DNA from: Macrobrachium rosenbergii
Lineage: Eukaryota; Arthropoda; Malacostraca; Decapoda; Palaemonidae
Direction of reading: 5' to 3'
Length of the DNA: 64,000 nt
Assembly: GCF_040412425.1 (NCBI RefSeq)
Contig: NC_089792.1
Location: forward strand, 22,885,699-22,949,698
Positions 1 to 16,829 of this stretch are shown one piece after another; position 1 is the stretch's first letter; the number at the start of each line of letters is the position of its first letter. The notes beneath the pieces are model-generated. The model made no database searches. It worked only from the letters and a program-made list of their open reading frames with translations, and was not told the DNA's origin. The position numbers were made by a program, and so were the translations under genes.

Positions 1-42
1 ACTGAGCACATTTTTGTATTTCTTTGTGTCTTTTGTCGCTCT

Positions 43-440
43 GTTTTAGTTTTCTGTAAAGAAAATTATTGTGCCGGCTTTGTCTGTCCGTTAGCACGTT
101 TTCTGTCCGCCCACAGATCTTAAAAACTACTGAGGCTAGAGGGCTGCAAATTGGTATGTCGATCATCCACCCTCCAACCATCAAACATACCAATTTGCAG
201 CTCTCTAGCCTCAGAAGTTTTTATTTTATTTAAGGTTAAAGTTAGCCATAATCGTGCTTCTGGCAACTATATAGGATAGGCCAACACCGGGCCGTGGTTA
301 AAGTTGCATGGTTCATACAGCATTATACCGAGACCACCGAAAGATAGATCTATTTCCGGTGGCCTTGATTATACGATGTAGCGGCTGTGCAGGAAACTCG
401 ATTGCGCCGAAGAAACTTCGGCGCATTTTCTACTTGTCGT
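43..440 (+). repeat. family-A interspersed repeat, copy 1
   Basis: About 390-bp repeat found five times in the window. It starts near 'gttttagttttctgtaaa', holds a long internal stem-loop (122-158 pairing with 185-221, about 37 nt per arm), a second palindrome around 333-361 centred on 'atagatctat', and a third short hairpin at 406-426 (GCGCCGAAG / CTTCGGCGC). No protein is encoded; short ORFs across it are not supported. The class is not recognised; it could be a MITE or a structured SINE-like element. Confidence 0.85.
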
Positions 441-639
441 TGTCGCTGTGGTGGTATGGCTGTGAAGCTCTCATGGGGCGAAGTACGGTAATGCGGAAAG
501 GAATGGAAGTGTACCGGTAATAAGAAACAAAAAACTGAACACCTGTGAACATTATTCAATGACCTTGGGAAAAATGCTGATAAAAAAAAATTTAAGCTGA
601 AAAATTGGGAAGAGGGAATGAATATGAATTACGAAAAAG

Positions 640-644
<5 letters not shown>

Positions 645-693
<49 letters not shown>
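645..693 (+). repeat. (GA)n microsatellite
   Basis: Uninterrupted GA dinucleotide run. Its counterpart in the right arm is the longer (CT)n run near 40193-40253, so the locus predates the split of the arms and has changed length. Confidence 0.95.
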
Positions 694-695
<2 letters not shown>

Positions 696-920
696 CAATT
701 TTCTGCTAGGCTATAAAAAAATCGCACCGGAATAGGAAAGCAGCAAATGGGAATAATATAAGAGGAGAAAAATGCAAGAAAATAAAACGAAGCCATAGAA
801 ACTGATTTTGACTCAGCGGCAGACAACTGAGGGAAGTACGAGGTTTTAAAATATCATGGGTACATCTAAAACTTTCTCCGTCGTTTTTATATACAGGCTC
901 CCCCTCTCCCCCCAACCCCT

Positions 921-927
<7 letters not shown>

Positions 928-957
<30 letters not shown>
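928..957 (+). repeat. (CT)n microsatellite
   Basis: Short CT run with a (GA)n counterpart in the right arm at about 39918-39949. ORFs made of alternating Ser-Leu or Arg-Glu here are microsatellite translations, not genes. Confidence 0.93.
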
Positions 958-958
<1 letters not shown>

Positions 959-959
959 G

Positions 960-1712
960 GGCTCTTGGGATAATGATGTTGCATGACCCTAAACCTACGA
1001 TATTATCCACTGCATTTGTCTTCCTCGTCAGATAACCATAAAAGTACTAACTAGATAATAATAATGATAATAATAATGTTGATGATGATGATATTGAAAA
1101 GATATTGAAAACAAATAGTAAAAGCAACATGAACAAGGCACTAATAACTTGAAGGCACCAATGCATAAATAAATTTCTATAATTAGAGAACTCGCCCAAC
1201 GCAAAAGCGAATGAGGCATAAAATTACAGTCTATTTCAGCGAAGCCTTTTGGGAACCAGTTACTTTCCTCTACGATATTTAACTCTGATTTAATTCCTCG
1301 AACAATGATTACGGAAAATGAGGGCTTCCATTGCGAGAGCTATTAGCCTTCCTAATTAGCGAAGGAAATGAGTTAAAGATTGCACGAAATTGATAAATGA
1401 TGCTGTATCTTGGATGCAATTATTTCACAGTGAGCATGAGGAAACTGATAACAGGACTGTGAAACAAGAACAGAGTGTAAACAGACATTGTTGAAAGAAC
1501 CTAAAATCACGGGACTGACAGAATTTCAGAGCCGACCTGACATTCGAACGCAAGACAAATTCTGTTCTTTGTATTAAAGCCCACAGAAATGAAAGATGCT
1601 TATCCCCTGGTCCAAGGGGTCAAGGGATTATACCAAGCAAATGTATTCTATGACGCAGTTATAAACGAAATCATACCCATTATAGTACTTTCTAAAACTC
1701 TGAAACAGTATT
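960..1712. other. non-coding arm sequence
   Basis: No convincing gene. It contains a (TAA)/(TGA)-rich patch around 1054-1095 and otherwise unique-looking sequence shared with 39010-39900 in the right arm. Confidence 0.6.
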
Positions 1713-1850
1713 TCGTTGTAGTCACGTGTAGAGTTCCTCTGGCGATAGATTGAGGCACTGCTACACAGTGCATAGTTATATCCTGTTCATTATGCACTGT
1801 GTAGCAGTGCCTCAATCTATCGCCAGAGGAACTCTACACGACTACAACGA
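1713..1850. repeat. local inverted duplication (hairpin)
   Basis: Left stem 1713-1774 and right stem 1791-1850 are reverse complements over about 60 bp with one 2-bp indel and a 16-nt loop. A direct copy of 'agtgcatagttatatcctg' follows the hairpin (1855 onward) as well as lying in its loop side (1768 onward). The right arm of the large repeat has only one copy of this segment, so the extra inverted copy arose locally. Confidence 0.9.
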
Positions 1851-1879
1851 CATAGTGCATAGTTATATCCTGTTCAAGC

Positions 1880-2155
1880 CCTTTGTTGGCCGAGTTGGTT
1901 GAGCTTCAGACCGTCATTCGATGGGCCGGAGTTCGATTCCCGCCGCCGGCTGATGAAGAGTTAGAGGAATTTATTTCTGGTGATAGAAATTCATTTCTCG
2001 CTATAATGTGGTTCGGATTCCACAATAAGCTGTAGGTCCCGTTGCTAAGTAACCAATTGGTTCTTAGCCACGTAAAATAAGTCTAATCCTTCGGGCCAGC
2101 CCTAGGAGAGCTGTTCATCAGCTCAGTGGTCTGGTAAAACTAAGCTATACTTACT
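1880..2155 (+). mobile_element. tRNA-derived SINE with target-site duplication
   Basis: A tRNA-like head begins near 'tgttggccgagttggttgag' and contains a B-box-like 'gttcgattccc' at about 1931-1941. A body and AT-rich tail ending 'aaactaagctatacttact' follow. The element is bounded by a perfect 17-bp direct repeat, 'ttatatcctgttcaagc', at 1863-1879 and 2156-2172. The matching place in the right arm (around 38895-38915) has a single copy of the target and no SINE, which is a clean empty site. A truncated relative lies at 17853-17975. The head is a SINE promoter relic rather than a functional tRNA gene. Confidence 0.92.
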
Positions 2156-2249
2156 TTATATCCTGTTCAAGCGCAATGCTTTCGAGATATACAGATCTAC
2201 ACGGAGGTTCACCGAATCCTGGAACGAGGAACTTTTCCTTAGACTTACG

Positions 2250-2560
2250 TCCAGACACAAGAGTCTGACAGAGTTATGACACAAGAGGTTCTGACAGAGT
2301 TATGACACAAGAGATTCAGACAGCGTTATGACACAAGAGATTCTGACAGAGTTATGACACAAGAGATTCTGGAAGAGTTATGACACAAGAGATTCTGAAA
2401 GAGTTATGACAACGGATTCTGACAGCTAAGACACAAGAGATTCTGACAGAGTTATGACACAAGAGATTCTGACAGAGTTATGACACAAGAGATTCTGACA
2501 GGGTTATGAAACAAGAGATTATGACAGAGTTATGACACAAGTGGATCTGACAGAATTATC
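2250..2560 (+). repeat. 26-bp minisatellite, left arm
   Basis: About a dozen degenerate tandem copies of a unit close to 'gttatgacacaagagattct' plus 'gacaga'. Mirrored in the right arm at 38505-38815 with a different arrangement of variant units. It lies in the presumed intron downstream of the exon at 2798-2865 on the minus strand. Confidence 0.92.
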
Positions 2561-2797
2561 ATGGTATAATCCAGTATCGCAATTTAACATTAGAATTTAG
2601 AGAAAAGGGCTTATTCAGTATAAGCTAACTCTTTTAAAGATATAATGAAAAGAACATTAAATCCATCACCTACCATCTGAGCAAGAACAGAGAACTTTAT
2701 AACAAGAAATTATGAAAGATTTCAAACTGGCATATTTTCTAGAAAAAAATATTATAAAATATACTTCCATTATGATATTCAAATAGAGAGAACTCAC

Positions 2798-2865
2798 CTT
2801 TCTCTTCTTCAGAAATGCACAGAGTTCCCATGTTTAACCTGCAACTCTGTTGCGGATTCCACTAT
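2798..2865 (-). CDS. putative 5' coding exon, left arm
   Basis: On the minus strand this 68-nt segment is preceded by 'ttgactttcag' and followed by 'gtgagt', good acceptor and donor sites. An ATG at 2831-2829 sits in a favourable context (aaacATGGG) and opens MGTLCISEEEK, ending in phase 1. The right-arm copy differs by one base in the 5' part, leaving the peptide and both splice sites intact, although neighbouring intronic sequence has drifted more. The protein family is not recognised, and the rest of the gene would lie beyond the left edge of the window. It reads as the first coding exon of a duplicated gene, but this rests on splice signals and conservation only. Confidence 0.45.
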
Positions 2866-3162
2866 CTGAAAGTCAAAAATAGTTCATCATTAATTTCACT
2901 AAGCACACAAACTATTCGGTCACAAGTAATTTTTATTTTACTGTCGATTCCAAAAAAGTCAAAAGCAGTTTCTGGTAAAAATTACTAAACAGAAAACACT
3001 TTTTAACAGTAAGATACATTACACATTGTCATCTTAATATATCTTCACTGCTAAGGCATTCTCTCTTATTCAAATGACACTGCCTTAGTCATCCTTTAGC
3101 TGATTCATACACCTACACGGTGGAAGTCTCGTCAGTAGTGCTTCAAATCCTATCACTACTAA
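2866..3162. other. non-coding arm sequence
   Basis: AT-rich, presumably intronic to the putative gene on the minus strand. Shared with 37910-38199. No further feature seen. Confidence 0.5.
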
Positions 3163-3360
3163 TGGCCTGCCCACACTAGCGGGCATGACTGTCGGGCACT
3201 TCCAGCTGTTTATATTTTCTCTCGCTTCTGAAGCAGTGTTACCATACAACTGCATCGTTCTGGTTCCATACTCGGTCGGTCAGTAAAGCTCGTTGTATAG
3301 TGGAACGGGTTATGGGAAGTGTTTGCCCGTCAGGCATTGCCCGCTGGTGTGGGCAGGGCT
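3163..3360 (+). mobile_element. PIF/Harbinger-like MITE, copy C1
   Basis: 198-bp element with inverted ends 'ggcctgcccacactagcggg' and its complement, flanked on both sides by TAA (3160-3162 and 3361-3363). A 3-bp TWA duplication with ends resembling GGCCCTGTCCACAC is characteristic of PIF/Harbinger MITEs. The homologous copy in the right arm is at 37706-37905. Confidence 0.85.
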
Positions 3361-3475
3361 TAATAGTGACAATTTTTCTCTCTCTCGCTCTGCTGCTTCT
3401 TCCATTTCATTTACTCCCGGGTATCAACACAAATCATTACTACTCCCCACGCCTACATAGACTGTAGATTTATAG

Positions 3476-3660
3476 AAGTTAGGCATACATGCCAAGCACT
3501 GGGGCAACTAAGGCCATTCAGCGCTGAAACCGAAATTGACAGTGAAAAGGTTTGAAAGGTGTAACAGGAGGAAAACCTCGCAGTCGCACTATGAATCAAT
3601 TGTTAGGAGAGGGTGGACAGTAAGATGGAAGAACGAGAATGTGAACGGAGGTGCAGTAAC
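3476..3660 (+). mobile_element. family-B SINE-like remnant
   Basis: Partial copy of a dispersed repeat recognisable by 'cagcgctgaaa', 'tgtaacaggaggaaaacctc' and 'caattgttaggagagggtgg'. The 82-kb-style ORF crossing it is not a gene. Right-arm homologue: 37405-37580. Confidence 0.8.
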
Positions 3661-3849
3661 CCACGCCCTACAGATTTCATTTAATCGATCCATCTTTACT
3701 CTAGGTCTCATTAATGATGTACCTATGTCAATGTTGAATGGTCTACTTAAGTCAAGTCTGCAACTTATCTGCTCTGCCAACAAGCAAAATTACAATACCT
3801 AATAATATCAACCACTCCATACCATACACATTTTATTTTATCGAAATAT

Positions 3850-4085
3850 AAAATTTAGGCTATAGGCCAAGCCCTGGGACCTATGAGGTCGTTCAGCGCT
3901 AAAAATAATGTTGAAATAATTGTTAGGAGAGGGTGGAAAGTAATAGGGAAGGAAGAATTTTAAGTTATAGTAAAAGGAATAAAAGGAGTTGCAGCTATGG
4001 GCCGAAGGGAATCTGCAAAGAACCTTAAGTATTACCTACAGTGCACAGAGTGAGGTGCACTGTCGGCTCTAGTCCCCTACGAGGT
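3850..4085 (+). mobile_element. family-B SINE-like element
   Basis: Copy containing 'aggccaagccctgggaccta', 'ttgttaggagagggtgg', 'gggccgaag' and the terminal 'gcactgtcgg...ctacgaggtat'. Right-arm homologue: 37000-37215. Confidence 0.82.
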
Positions 4086-4807
4086 ATACATTTTCTTTAT
4101 AACAAGCCTGTGCAGACAATTTCCACGCGTTTCGTGACTTCACAACCAACCAACTGCTCTAAAGCCTATATAATCGAAGGTAAGTTTGCGCTATTCAGGC
4201 TCTCGAAGCCATTGCTGATCAAGCTACTTCTCTATGGTTTCACTTAATTGGTGCTACGCCCGTTTTAAATAAAAAAAATGGTCGGAGAAAGTTTTTTTTT
4301 TTTCTTTTAGAGTAACCTGGTTGAGACTACCGAATTACGAAGAAACGAACTATACATTATGTCTGAACGATATCTCATGGTTGGCAAAGTTAAGCTCAAC
4401 TACTAGTTAATCTAATGTAACGATGGCTCTGCTCGTTTACGCGGACAATCGAATGACCCATTTTTCTGGATCCTGCCAACATCGGAAAGTGGCATTGAGA
4501 AACACCACTTAAAATTTTTTTTAATATTACCTTTACACGAGAATTTTTTTAATATTTCCTTTACACGAGAATTTTTTTATTTTTTAATATTTCCTTCACA
4601 CGAGGAAGCATTGCGAGCAACCATCAAGCAGTAGCCTGGTGGTTCGCTGTCCTATTTGTGACGAGTGCATTTGCCTCGCGAAATTTGTTACTGTGCCATA
4701 CTAGACAGTTCAACCTCCGTGCATAAACAGTAAGCCTCATGACACTAACTCACCCTCGTAGGATTTCATATATTTGTCTTCAGTGTGTTTTAAGTATTTT
4801 CTTCAAC
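4086..4807. other. non-coding arm sequence
   Basis: No gene seen. Contains two near-identical 50-bp stretches around 'cctttacacgagaattttt' (4530-4625), a small local tandem duplication. Confidence 0.5.
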
Positions 4808-4996
4808 GGCTGTCCACACCAGCGGGAATGCCCGTTGGGCACTTCCAGCTGTTTATATTTTTCGCTTCTGAAGCAGTGCCGCCAGACAATTGCATCGCTC
4901 TGGCTCCATACTTGAGCGGTCAGTAGCCTATAGCAGAACTGTTTATGAGAACTGTGTTCGCCCGTCGGGCAGTGCCCGCTAAGTGTGGACAGGGCC
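4808..4996 (+). mobile_element. PIF/Harbinger-like MITE, copy C2
   Basis: Relative of the element at 3163-3360, with 'ctgtccacaccagcggg' at the left end and 'gtgtggacagggcc' at the right, followed by TTA. The left terminus has lost about two bases. Right-arm homologue: 36158-36335. Confidence 0.82.
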
Positions 4997-4999
4997 TTA

Positions 5000-6048
5000 C
5001 AATTTTTTTTTTTTTTTTTTCAAAATTTCATTTACGATAGACGCTGCTTACCCAGCCCCCTACCTCAGAAAATTAGCAGTAATTTCAGACAATTCCAAGA
5101 ACTAAATCACAGCTTCACAATTTAAAAGCAGCTAGCCTTACCAAAACTAAACAGCACAGGCACTCATGAAATGTGAAAAATTTTGATCAACAGCTTCCTT
5201 AGATTTAAGAGTAAACTATCAAGTAACGGCCACCATCCACCTAAATTCAACAGCAATCATTCTCCAATATTTCATCAATATCCTCAAATAGCTATGTTGA
5301 AATTTCAATTAATTTTTAATTGAATATAACAAGAATAACTACAGTAACTAGCCACTAAAATAGTTTAGTTCCTACCCATTTGGTACCCTTATATTGTGAC
5401 TGCCGTTCTCCCAATTTCCAGGTCCTATAATACAAGCTTTTGGTGGTTAAACTATTTCCCAAAAGTTGAAAGCATTACTTTACAGCGAGTAAAGTCAATT
5501 TTGGTAAACCAAGTACCTCAAAAGTACCTCCAGTTTCATAATCACCGTACAGTTAGTCTCACAAGGACTACATACAGTAAGCCATTTCAGGCCTCCCCAA
5601 AAGGCGAAGCCACTGACCTCATTAGGTTTTTTGAACACTATACATCCTTTATACATCCTTATTTCGAAACAAAGTAACCATACAAACAACGTTGAGGATA
5701 AAGATAGTTCACTATTGTTTTAAAAACGATGTTTTTAATTCATCCAATTTTTCTAAAGACGTTAGGGAGTTCACCATTGTCTTAAAAACGATGTTTTTAA
5801 TTCATCCAATTTTTCTGATGAGGCGTTTGGGAAATTCATGACAGAATTAAGATCCCAGCACCATAACTGGTTACGCTTTCGGCCCCAAGGTTAATACGCT
5901 GTTTCTCATTTCAGGAAACTAACCTCTGATAAATTTGTCTTCAGTAATCAGGTCAAAACGGCTAATTTAAATTAACCTGGAATAGAGATGAACGTTAGGG
6001 ACGGTTCAGAGCAATATTTAAAAACAGAAAATCAAGAGTTGGTAATTC
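5000..6048. other. non-coding arm sequence
   Basis: Homologous to about 35200-36150. Includes a direct repeat of 'aaaaacgatgtttttaattc' near 5722-5750 and 5784-5812. No coding region supported on either strand. Confidence 0.5.
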
Positions 6049-6560
6049 TAAGCCGGCTGTCCGCGGTGAGCTAGACTATGGCAATTGACGTTTTCCTATG
6101 TTATTTTACTTGCTTTACAAGAATTTAAAGTAATATTTTGTCGGCCGGCTGTAACTAAGCTGTTATTGATCTTTGAAGACTACGCGGCTTGAATTGCCTA
6201 ACGCAGGGTAGGTCTAAGCCAGCATTCCGCGGCAAGTCCCCACCCTCCATAGCTAATACGGCAAAATTGTAACCAGTAAACATCCCTAAAAATACCAACA
6301 TAACGTACCCTAGAGGTGTTTACTGACAACAATTTTGCCGTATTAGCTATGGAGGTCGGGGGTGAGGTGGGGCGGGCTTGGCGCGGAATGCTGGCTTAGA
6401 CCTACCCCGTGTTAGGTAATTCAAGTCGTGTAGTCTTCAAAGGTCAATTACAGTTTAGTTTGCCGACAAATATTACTTTAAATTCTTGTAAAGCAAGTAA
6501 AAATAACATAATAAAGACGCCAGATTACCACAGTCTAGCTCACCGCGGACAGCCAGATTT
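6049..6560. mobile_element. fold-back element, left arm only
   Basis: About 510-bp interrupted palindrome. The outer ends 'taagccggctgtccgcggtg' and its near complement pair, as do 'gaatttaaagtaatattt', the 'gaattgcctaacgcaggg' region and 'ttttgccgtattagctatgg'. The central spacer is only a few tens of bases. It is missing from the matching place in the right arm (about 35005-35060). Parts of the same sequence occur at 19380-19430 and 20385-20530, so it belongs to a dispersed family. Confidence 0.8.
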
Positions 6561-7587
6561 AAATACCTCTTTCCATTCTTTCAGCTCCCGCATTTGTAAC
6601 TACAGCTTAACGAAGGTCACCGTTCTAAATTTTCAGCCAGACCACATCACGGATTTGCCTGTAAATAAATCTACATTAGAAACAGCTAGCAAATGCTATT
6701 AACAGAACGCATCATCGACTAGGGATAAGAATTAAGTTACGTTTACATATCTAGTAATCTATCTTATCTAGTAATCTAGTATCTTAAGTTATCTTAATTT
6801 TAATTTTCCTGAAACTTGCTCAATTTAAGACTTGTTTAACTTAAAAATTAATGAAGCTCACTATAACAACTGGACCACAACCAACTAAATTCGCCAACTG
6901 GCATCAAGAAGAAGCCTTCCAAACTTCATATGGCCATTCACCAAGTAACTGAAGATTCCTTTGATGCTTTGGTTCTGAAATTTCCTCCCCGGAACTAATT
7001 ATGGCAGGACTTCCGTCCCCACCATAAGTTCAAAACCTCCACCCTGTTTTTATATCCGCACCGCCCTGTCAGGACACCACCCTACAAGGATGGAGGATAA
7101 AAAAAAAAAAAAAAAAAAATATTCGGTTTTTGCAAAAGACATGAACAAAACGCTCACCTTTCCCTTCTATCTTCTTTATTTACCTATCATCTTGAAAACT
7201 GACGTGACGTAAATTCGATATCCAAGATTGTCGTTCAACAGATGACCCAATTCGAAAGTAAAGAATACGCATGGCTGTGTATTACCTTCACCCGAGTGAT
7301 CGTTAACACGGAGGCACCTGAAATACAAAATGCATATTAAATTATCTACCTAAGCGTAAAATCAAGATTCTTTTAACTAGCGCAGGATTGATATCGAATC
7401 TGGGGTTAAATGAAACAAACTCAAAACAAAACCATTCAGTAAAAAACTTAAAACAAGAAAAGTTAAAATCAGAACTAACAAATCCGCAAACAATACCATG
7501 TAAAAAATATTCGGTGTAAAAACATCCAATAAATCTAAACACAAACATTAACACTTGAAAAACTATCACAAGCACAATCAAAACACG
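6561..7587. other. non-coding arm sequence
   Basis: Shared with 34050-34990. It includes a GC-richer block at 7140-7320 which, on the minus strand, has 'ag' before and 'gtaat' after a short stretch at about 7285-7317. The equivalent right-arm stretch is 34302-34332. This could be a 5' untranslated exon upstream of the exon at 2798-2865, but a 1-bp indel between the arms argues against it being coding. Confidence 0.35.
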
Positions 7588-7836
7588 ATGTTTGGGGGTC
7601 GACGTAAGGATGCTCTCTGGTTCATCATGTCACTTCCGACGAAGGTAGACCGCAGACGTCGCCTACCAAGGACCCTCCGCTCCAGGAGCAACTACCAAGG
7701 ACAATCGTTACCCAAGAACAGTCAGCCGCTCGGGTCTGCGTGGCGAGATTCAGCCCAAAAGCGTTTCTTAAACAATTTTCTTTTTACCGTTTTCTCTCAT
7801 CGGCGTTCTCTTAATCTCTTTGGTTACGTCAAATGA
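7588..7836 (+). CDS. conserved small ORF, doubtful
   Basis: An 82-codon ORF starting MFGGRRKDALWF and rich in Arg and Ser. The right arm has the same ORF inverted at 34043-33633, starting MFAGRRKNALWF. The first 75 or so residues align after a 6-bp indel that keeps the frame; then a frame change gives unrelated, longer C-termini. No family is recognised. Similarity may simply reflect the recent duplication of non-coding DNA, or this GC-richer patch could be a promoter or first exon for the opposite strand. Confidence 0.2.
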   Translation: MFGGRRKDALWFIMSLPTKVDRRRRLPRTLRSRSNYQGQSLPKNSQPLGSAWRDSAQKRFLNNFLFTVFSHRRSLNLFGYVK

Positions 7837-7849
7837 AGCCTTCGTTTTA

Positions 7850-8020
7850 TTTATGAAACATTTGATTATGAATAAAATCAAGGCTTCCATTACACGTAAC
7901 CAGAGATACCAAATCCAATCTAAAAGACAAAATGTTTATGAACCACTGATCACAAATAAAATCAAGGCTTCCATTTTACGTAAATAAAGATATTCCAAAT
8001 CCACTTTAAAAGACAAAGTG
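7850..8020 (+). repeat. imperfect ~100-bp direct repeat
   Basis: Two tandem stretches each contain 'ataaaatcaaggcttccat' followed by 'ttacgtaa' and 'aaaagacaaa'. The arrangement is kept in the right arm near 33640-33790. Confidence 0.7.
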
Positions 8021-8174
8021 TTTAAGAATTTCGCAAAGAATTCTTGTAGGATTGAAAGCAATGGATTCTAGATAGATGTATGTAGTTGGAGATTTGATTT
8101 GTTATAGTCTATTGTAAATCACTTAATGAATGAAAGCTTCAGGAAAATCAAACTTCTTGGTGAAACGTTTATGA

Positions 8175-8282
8175 GCTTTCTTTGTAAACTTACTTTTATA
8201 TTTCTTCAGTCTGCTAAGTAAAGGACGCCAGTCGAAAGGCCTTGCAGCGCGCCAGTGTTTCTCTTTCCTCCGTGGATTTTGT

Positions 8283-8283
<1 letters not shown>
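8175..8283 (+). mobile_element. Penelope-like terminal fragment
   Basis: Contains 'aggacgccagtcgaaaggcc' and 'gtgtttctctttcc', followed directly by an (AT)n tract. The same block appears at 29850-29922 (minus) and 29968-30085 (plus), also abutting AT repeats. Short conserved tails attached to AT runs are seen at ends of Penelope-like elements; this class assignment is an inference. Confidence 0.5.
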
Positions 8284-8349
<66 letters not shown>

Positions 8350-8640
8350 GTATGTATATACAGTATATTAATATAAAAAAACATATGCATATATATATAC
8401 ATATATAAAATCTACATATATAATATATTTATATGTAATATATATATCTGTATATATATTACATATACATGTATATATATTAATATACACATATGTGTAT
8501 ACAGTATATATGTATTTATAATATATATATATATGTATATATCCATATACATATAAATTTATTATATATATATATATGTGTATATATATGTACATGTATG
8601 TTTATTTATATATGTATAACTATGTGTGTGTGTATAGATG
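8284..8640. repeat. (AT)n and degenerate AT/TATG satellite
   Basis: Pure AT run to about 8347, then degenerate TATATG/TATACA sequence. All Tyr-Ile ORFs here are artefacts of this repeat. Confidence 0.95.
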
Positions 8641-9687
8641 TACATATGTATGTAAATGAGAAAACATGTAAATATCAACACAGGTTGAAACGGTTAATTT
8701 TGTTATCATTTTCTATCGCAATGTGATATGCTTCGTTAGGCTTATAGCTATTTGGATTGAACAGTAGTAATCTAAATAACAGATTTATATGTCAAAGAAT
8801 ACCAGAGGATTTCACCGTTGATTTATGATTGCGATCACACAATGGATATCTTGGCATCCAATTTACTTCAGAAACTGAGTTTCTTACAATTCTTTTTCTT
8901 CAGAAAAAGAATGGTATTTTTCGCTATTGTATTAGATTCCTTTAGCAAATGGGAATAGACAACACTTATCTTTGTCATGGTGCGGATTGCCCCCTTTAGA
9001 TTCTGATACGTATGTCCTTGTCAGGTTTTGTATATGTGTGTGTGCATGTCCTGTTAATCCATCTTCAGTTGCTACGTCCCATTCTGTTGATGTACTGGAC
9101 AATCATGCTATCAGAAACATGGGTGCACAGTTGTTGAAGGGGGTGAACTTGGTATACCTCGAAAACATTTGTCATTCGAAAGGCGCACTGGGATGTCAGG
9201 TGCTCCAGGAATATTATGGTTTCCTTGACATTTTGATCGATTCAACTGAACTTGCTAGCTTTAAGTGCTCTTGGAAAGGCAATGTCTCCTTAGTTCTCTG
9301 CTGTCCTCTGCAGTGAGTACTACTCAGTTTTTTTTAGTCTGGCTGTTTGAGCTTCTTGTAATGAGTCATTCGTATACCCATATTTTCCTTCTCTCTCTCT
9401 CTCCTTTTTTCTGCCTTTATCATCTCTTCTTGACTACATATTTTTAACCACGGATCAAGGTTAACATAGCCATACCTCCAGAGAAATATAAATAAAGGAA
9501 TACAGCTGTTCACCTTGAATGTTACTGCTTTCCGACATATATCCCTTTGAGGAAATTGATGAATACCACGGATGATGTGTAAATTAATAATAACAGCCAT
9601 CTTGTACATTATACAACTGAAATAATTTTTCTTTTAAAGAAAATAACTGCCATTTTGAAAGCTTCTGCAATAAAAAAAAGTAAAAAA
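8641..9687. other. non-coding spacer
   Basis: No supported gene. A 114-codon ORF at 8972-9316 has Cys-rich, low-complexity character and no recognisable domain or splice context. A pyrimidine-rich run lies near 9385-9440. Confidence 0.4.
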
Positions 9688-10078
9688 TGCGATGAAGTTT
9701 TTTCGACGCAATCGAGTTTTCTGTACACCCGCTACAGCTTATAATCAAGGCCAACGAAAACAGATCTATCTTTCGGTGGTCTCGGCTTAATGCTGTATGA
9801 GCCGCGGCTCATGACACTTTAACCAAGGCCCGGTGGTGGCCTATCCTATATTGTTGTCAGAACCACGATTATGGCTAACTTTAACCTTAAATAAAATCAA
9901 AACTACTGAGGATAGAGCCTGCAATTTGGTATATTTGATGATTGGAGGGTGGATGATCAACATACCAATTTGCAGCCCTCTAGCCTCAGTAGTTTTTAAG
10001 ATCTGAGGGCAGACAGAAAAAGTGTGGACGGACAAACAAAGCCGGCACAATAGTTTTCTTTTACAGAAAACCAAAACT
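9688..10078 (-). repeat. family-A repeat, copy 2
   Basis: Inverted copy of the repeat at 43-440, outside the large inverted repeat. The long stem-loop is retained (9900-9935 with 9961-9998), whereas the terminal hairpin is degraded. Confidence 0.85.
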
Positions 10079-10439
10079 ATCAAGAATTAAGAAAAAAAGT
10101 TAATTTATAAGATGCAAAGCAAGAAGAGAAATAACATTCACACATCGAGTAAGACAATTTACAGTAATGTGCTGACATGGAAGCCTTAACTGCCTTTCTC
10201 TCTCTGTCACTGAATACAGTGCATCTTTTCTTTAATGATAAAAGGAATTTCAATGATGCAGGTTTTATCTTTTTCATACAGGTGATTTCAATAGTAAGAG
10301 AGAAAGAGAATGAAAATAACACACTTCAGAATGAATAGCTTGATATCATGCAATATCCTCAGATGCTTCCTCTTCTTTTCTTTCCTAGAGCACCGTTGCA
10401 ACAATTTCCAGCTCTTCTTCCTGACGGGGAATCCTGACG

Positions 10440-16798
<6,359 letters not shown>

Positions 16799-16822
16799 GT
16801 GCTACACTAGTCCATCTCTACC

Positions 16823-16828
16823 AATAAA
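16823..16828 (+). promoter_or_regulatory. polyadenylation signal
   Basis: AATAAA lies 25 bp after the stop codon of the PAN/C-type-lectin gene, a fitting position for a short 3' UTR. Confidence 0.6.
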
Positions 16829-16829
16829 A

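Larger units (their letters stand above)
1..8174 (+). repeat. left arm of large inverted repeat
   Basis: This segment matches the reverse complement of 33470-40920 almost end to end. Position 1 pairs with about 40920 and 8174 pairs with 33470; the sequences stop matching just after 'aaacgtttatga'. Shared landmarks are the family-A repeat, (GA)n and (CT)n runs, a 26-bp minisatellite, two PIF-like MITEs, two family-B SINE remnants and a 68-bp exon. Divergence is uneven: near 1% over the exon, a few percent around 2600-2800, clearly higher elsewhere. Left-only insertions are a SINE (1880-2155), a local inverted duplication (1791-1850) and a fold-back element (6049-6560). The arm still matches at base 1, so it probably extends beyond the window. 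Confidence 0.93.

Noticed and set aside
1880..1955. Possible functional tRNA gene
   Set aside because: It has a B-box-like sequence but no complete cloverleaf was found, and it forms the head of a SINE bounded by a target duplication.
8175..8283. Hammerhead ribozyme in the 'aggacgccagtcgaaaggcc' block
   Set aside because: It has GAAA and a short stem, but the CTGATGA box reads CTGCTAA or CTGCTGA and no full fold could be drawn by eye; a covariance search would be needed.
8284..8640. Tyr/Ile-rich ORFs over AT tracts here and at 13208, 29111, 61464 and 62873
   Set aside because: They are translations of (TA)n repeats on both strands, with no start context, splice sites or domains.
8972..9316. 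114-codon ORF that could be a gene
   Set aside because: No recognisable domain, no convincing splice borders, and no second copy to test conservation.
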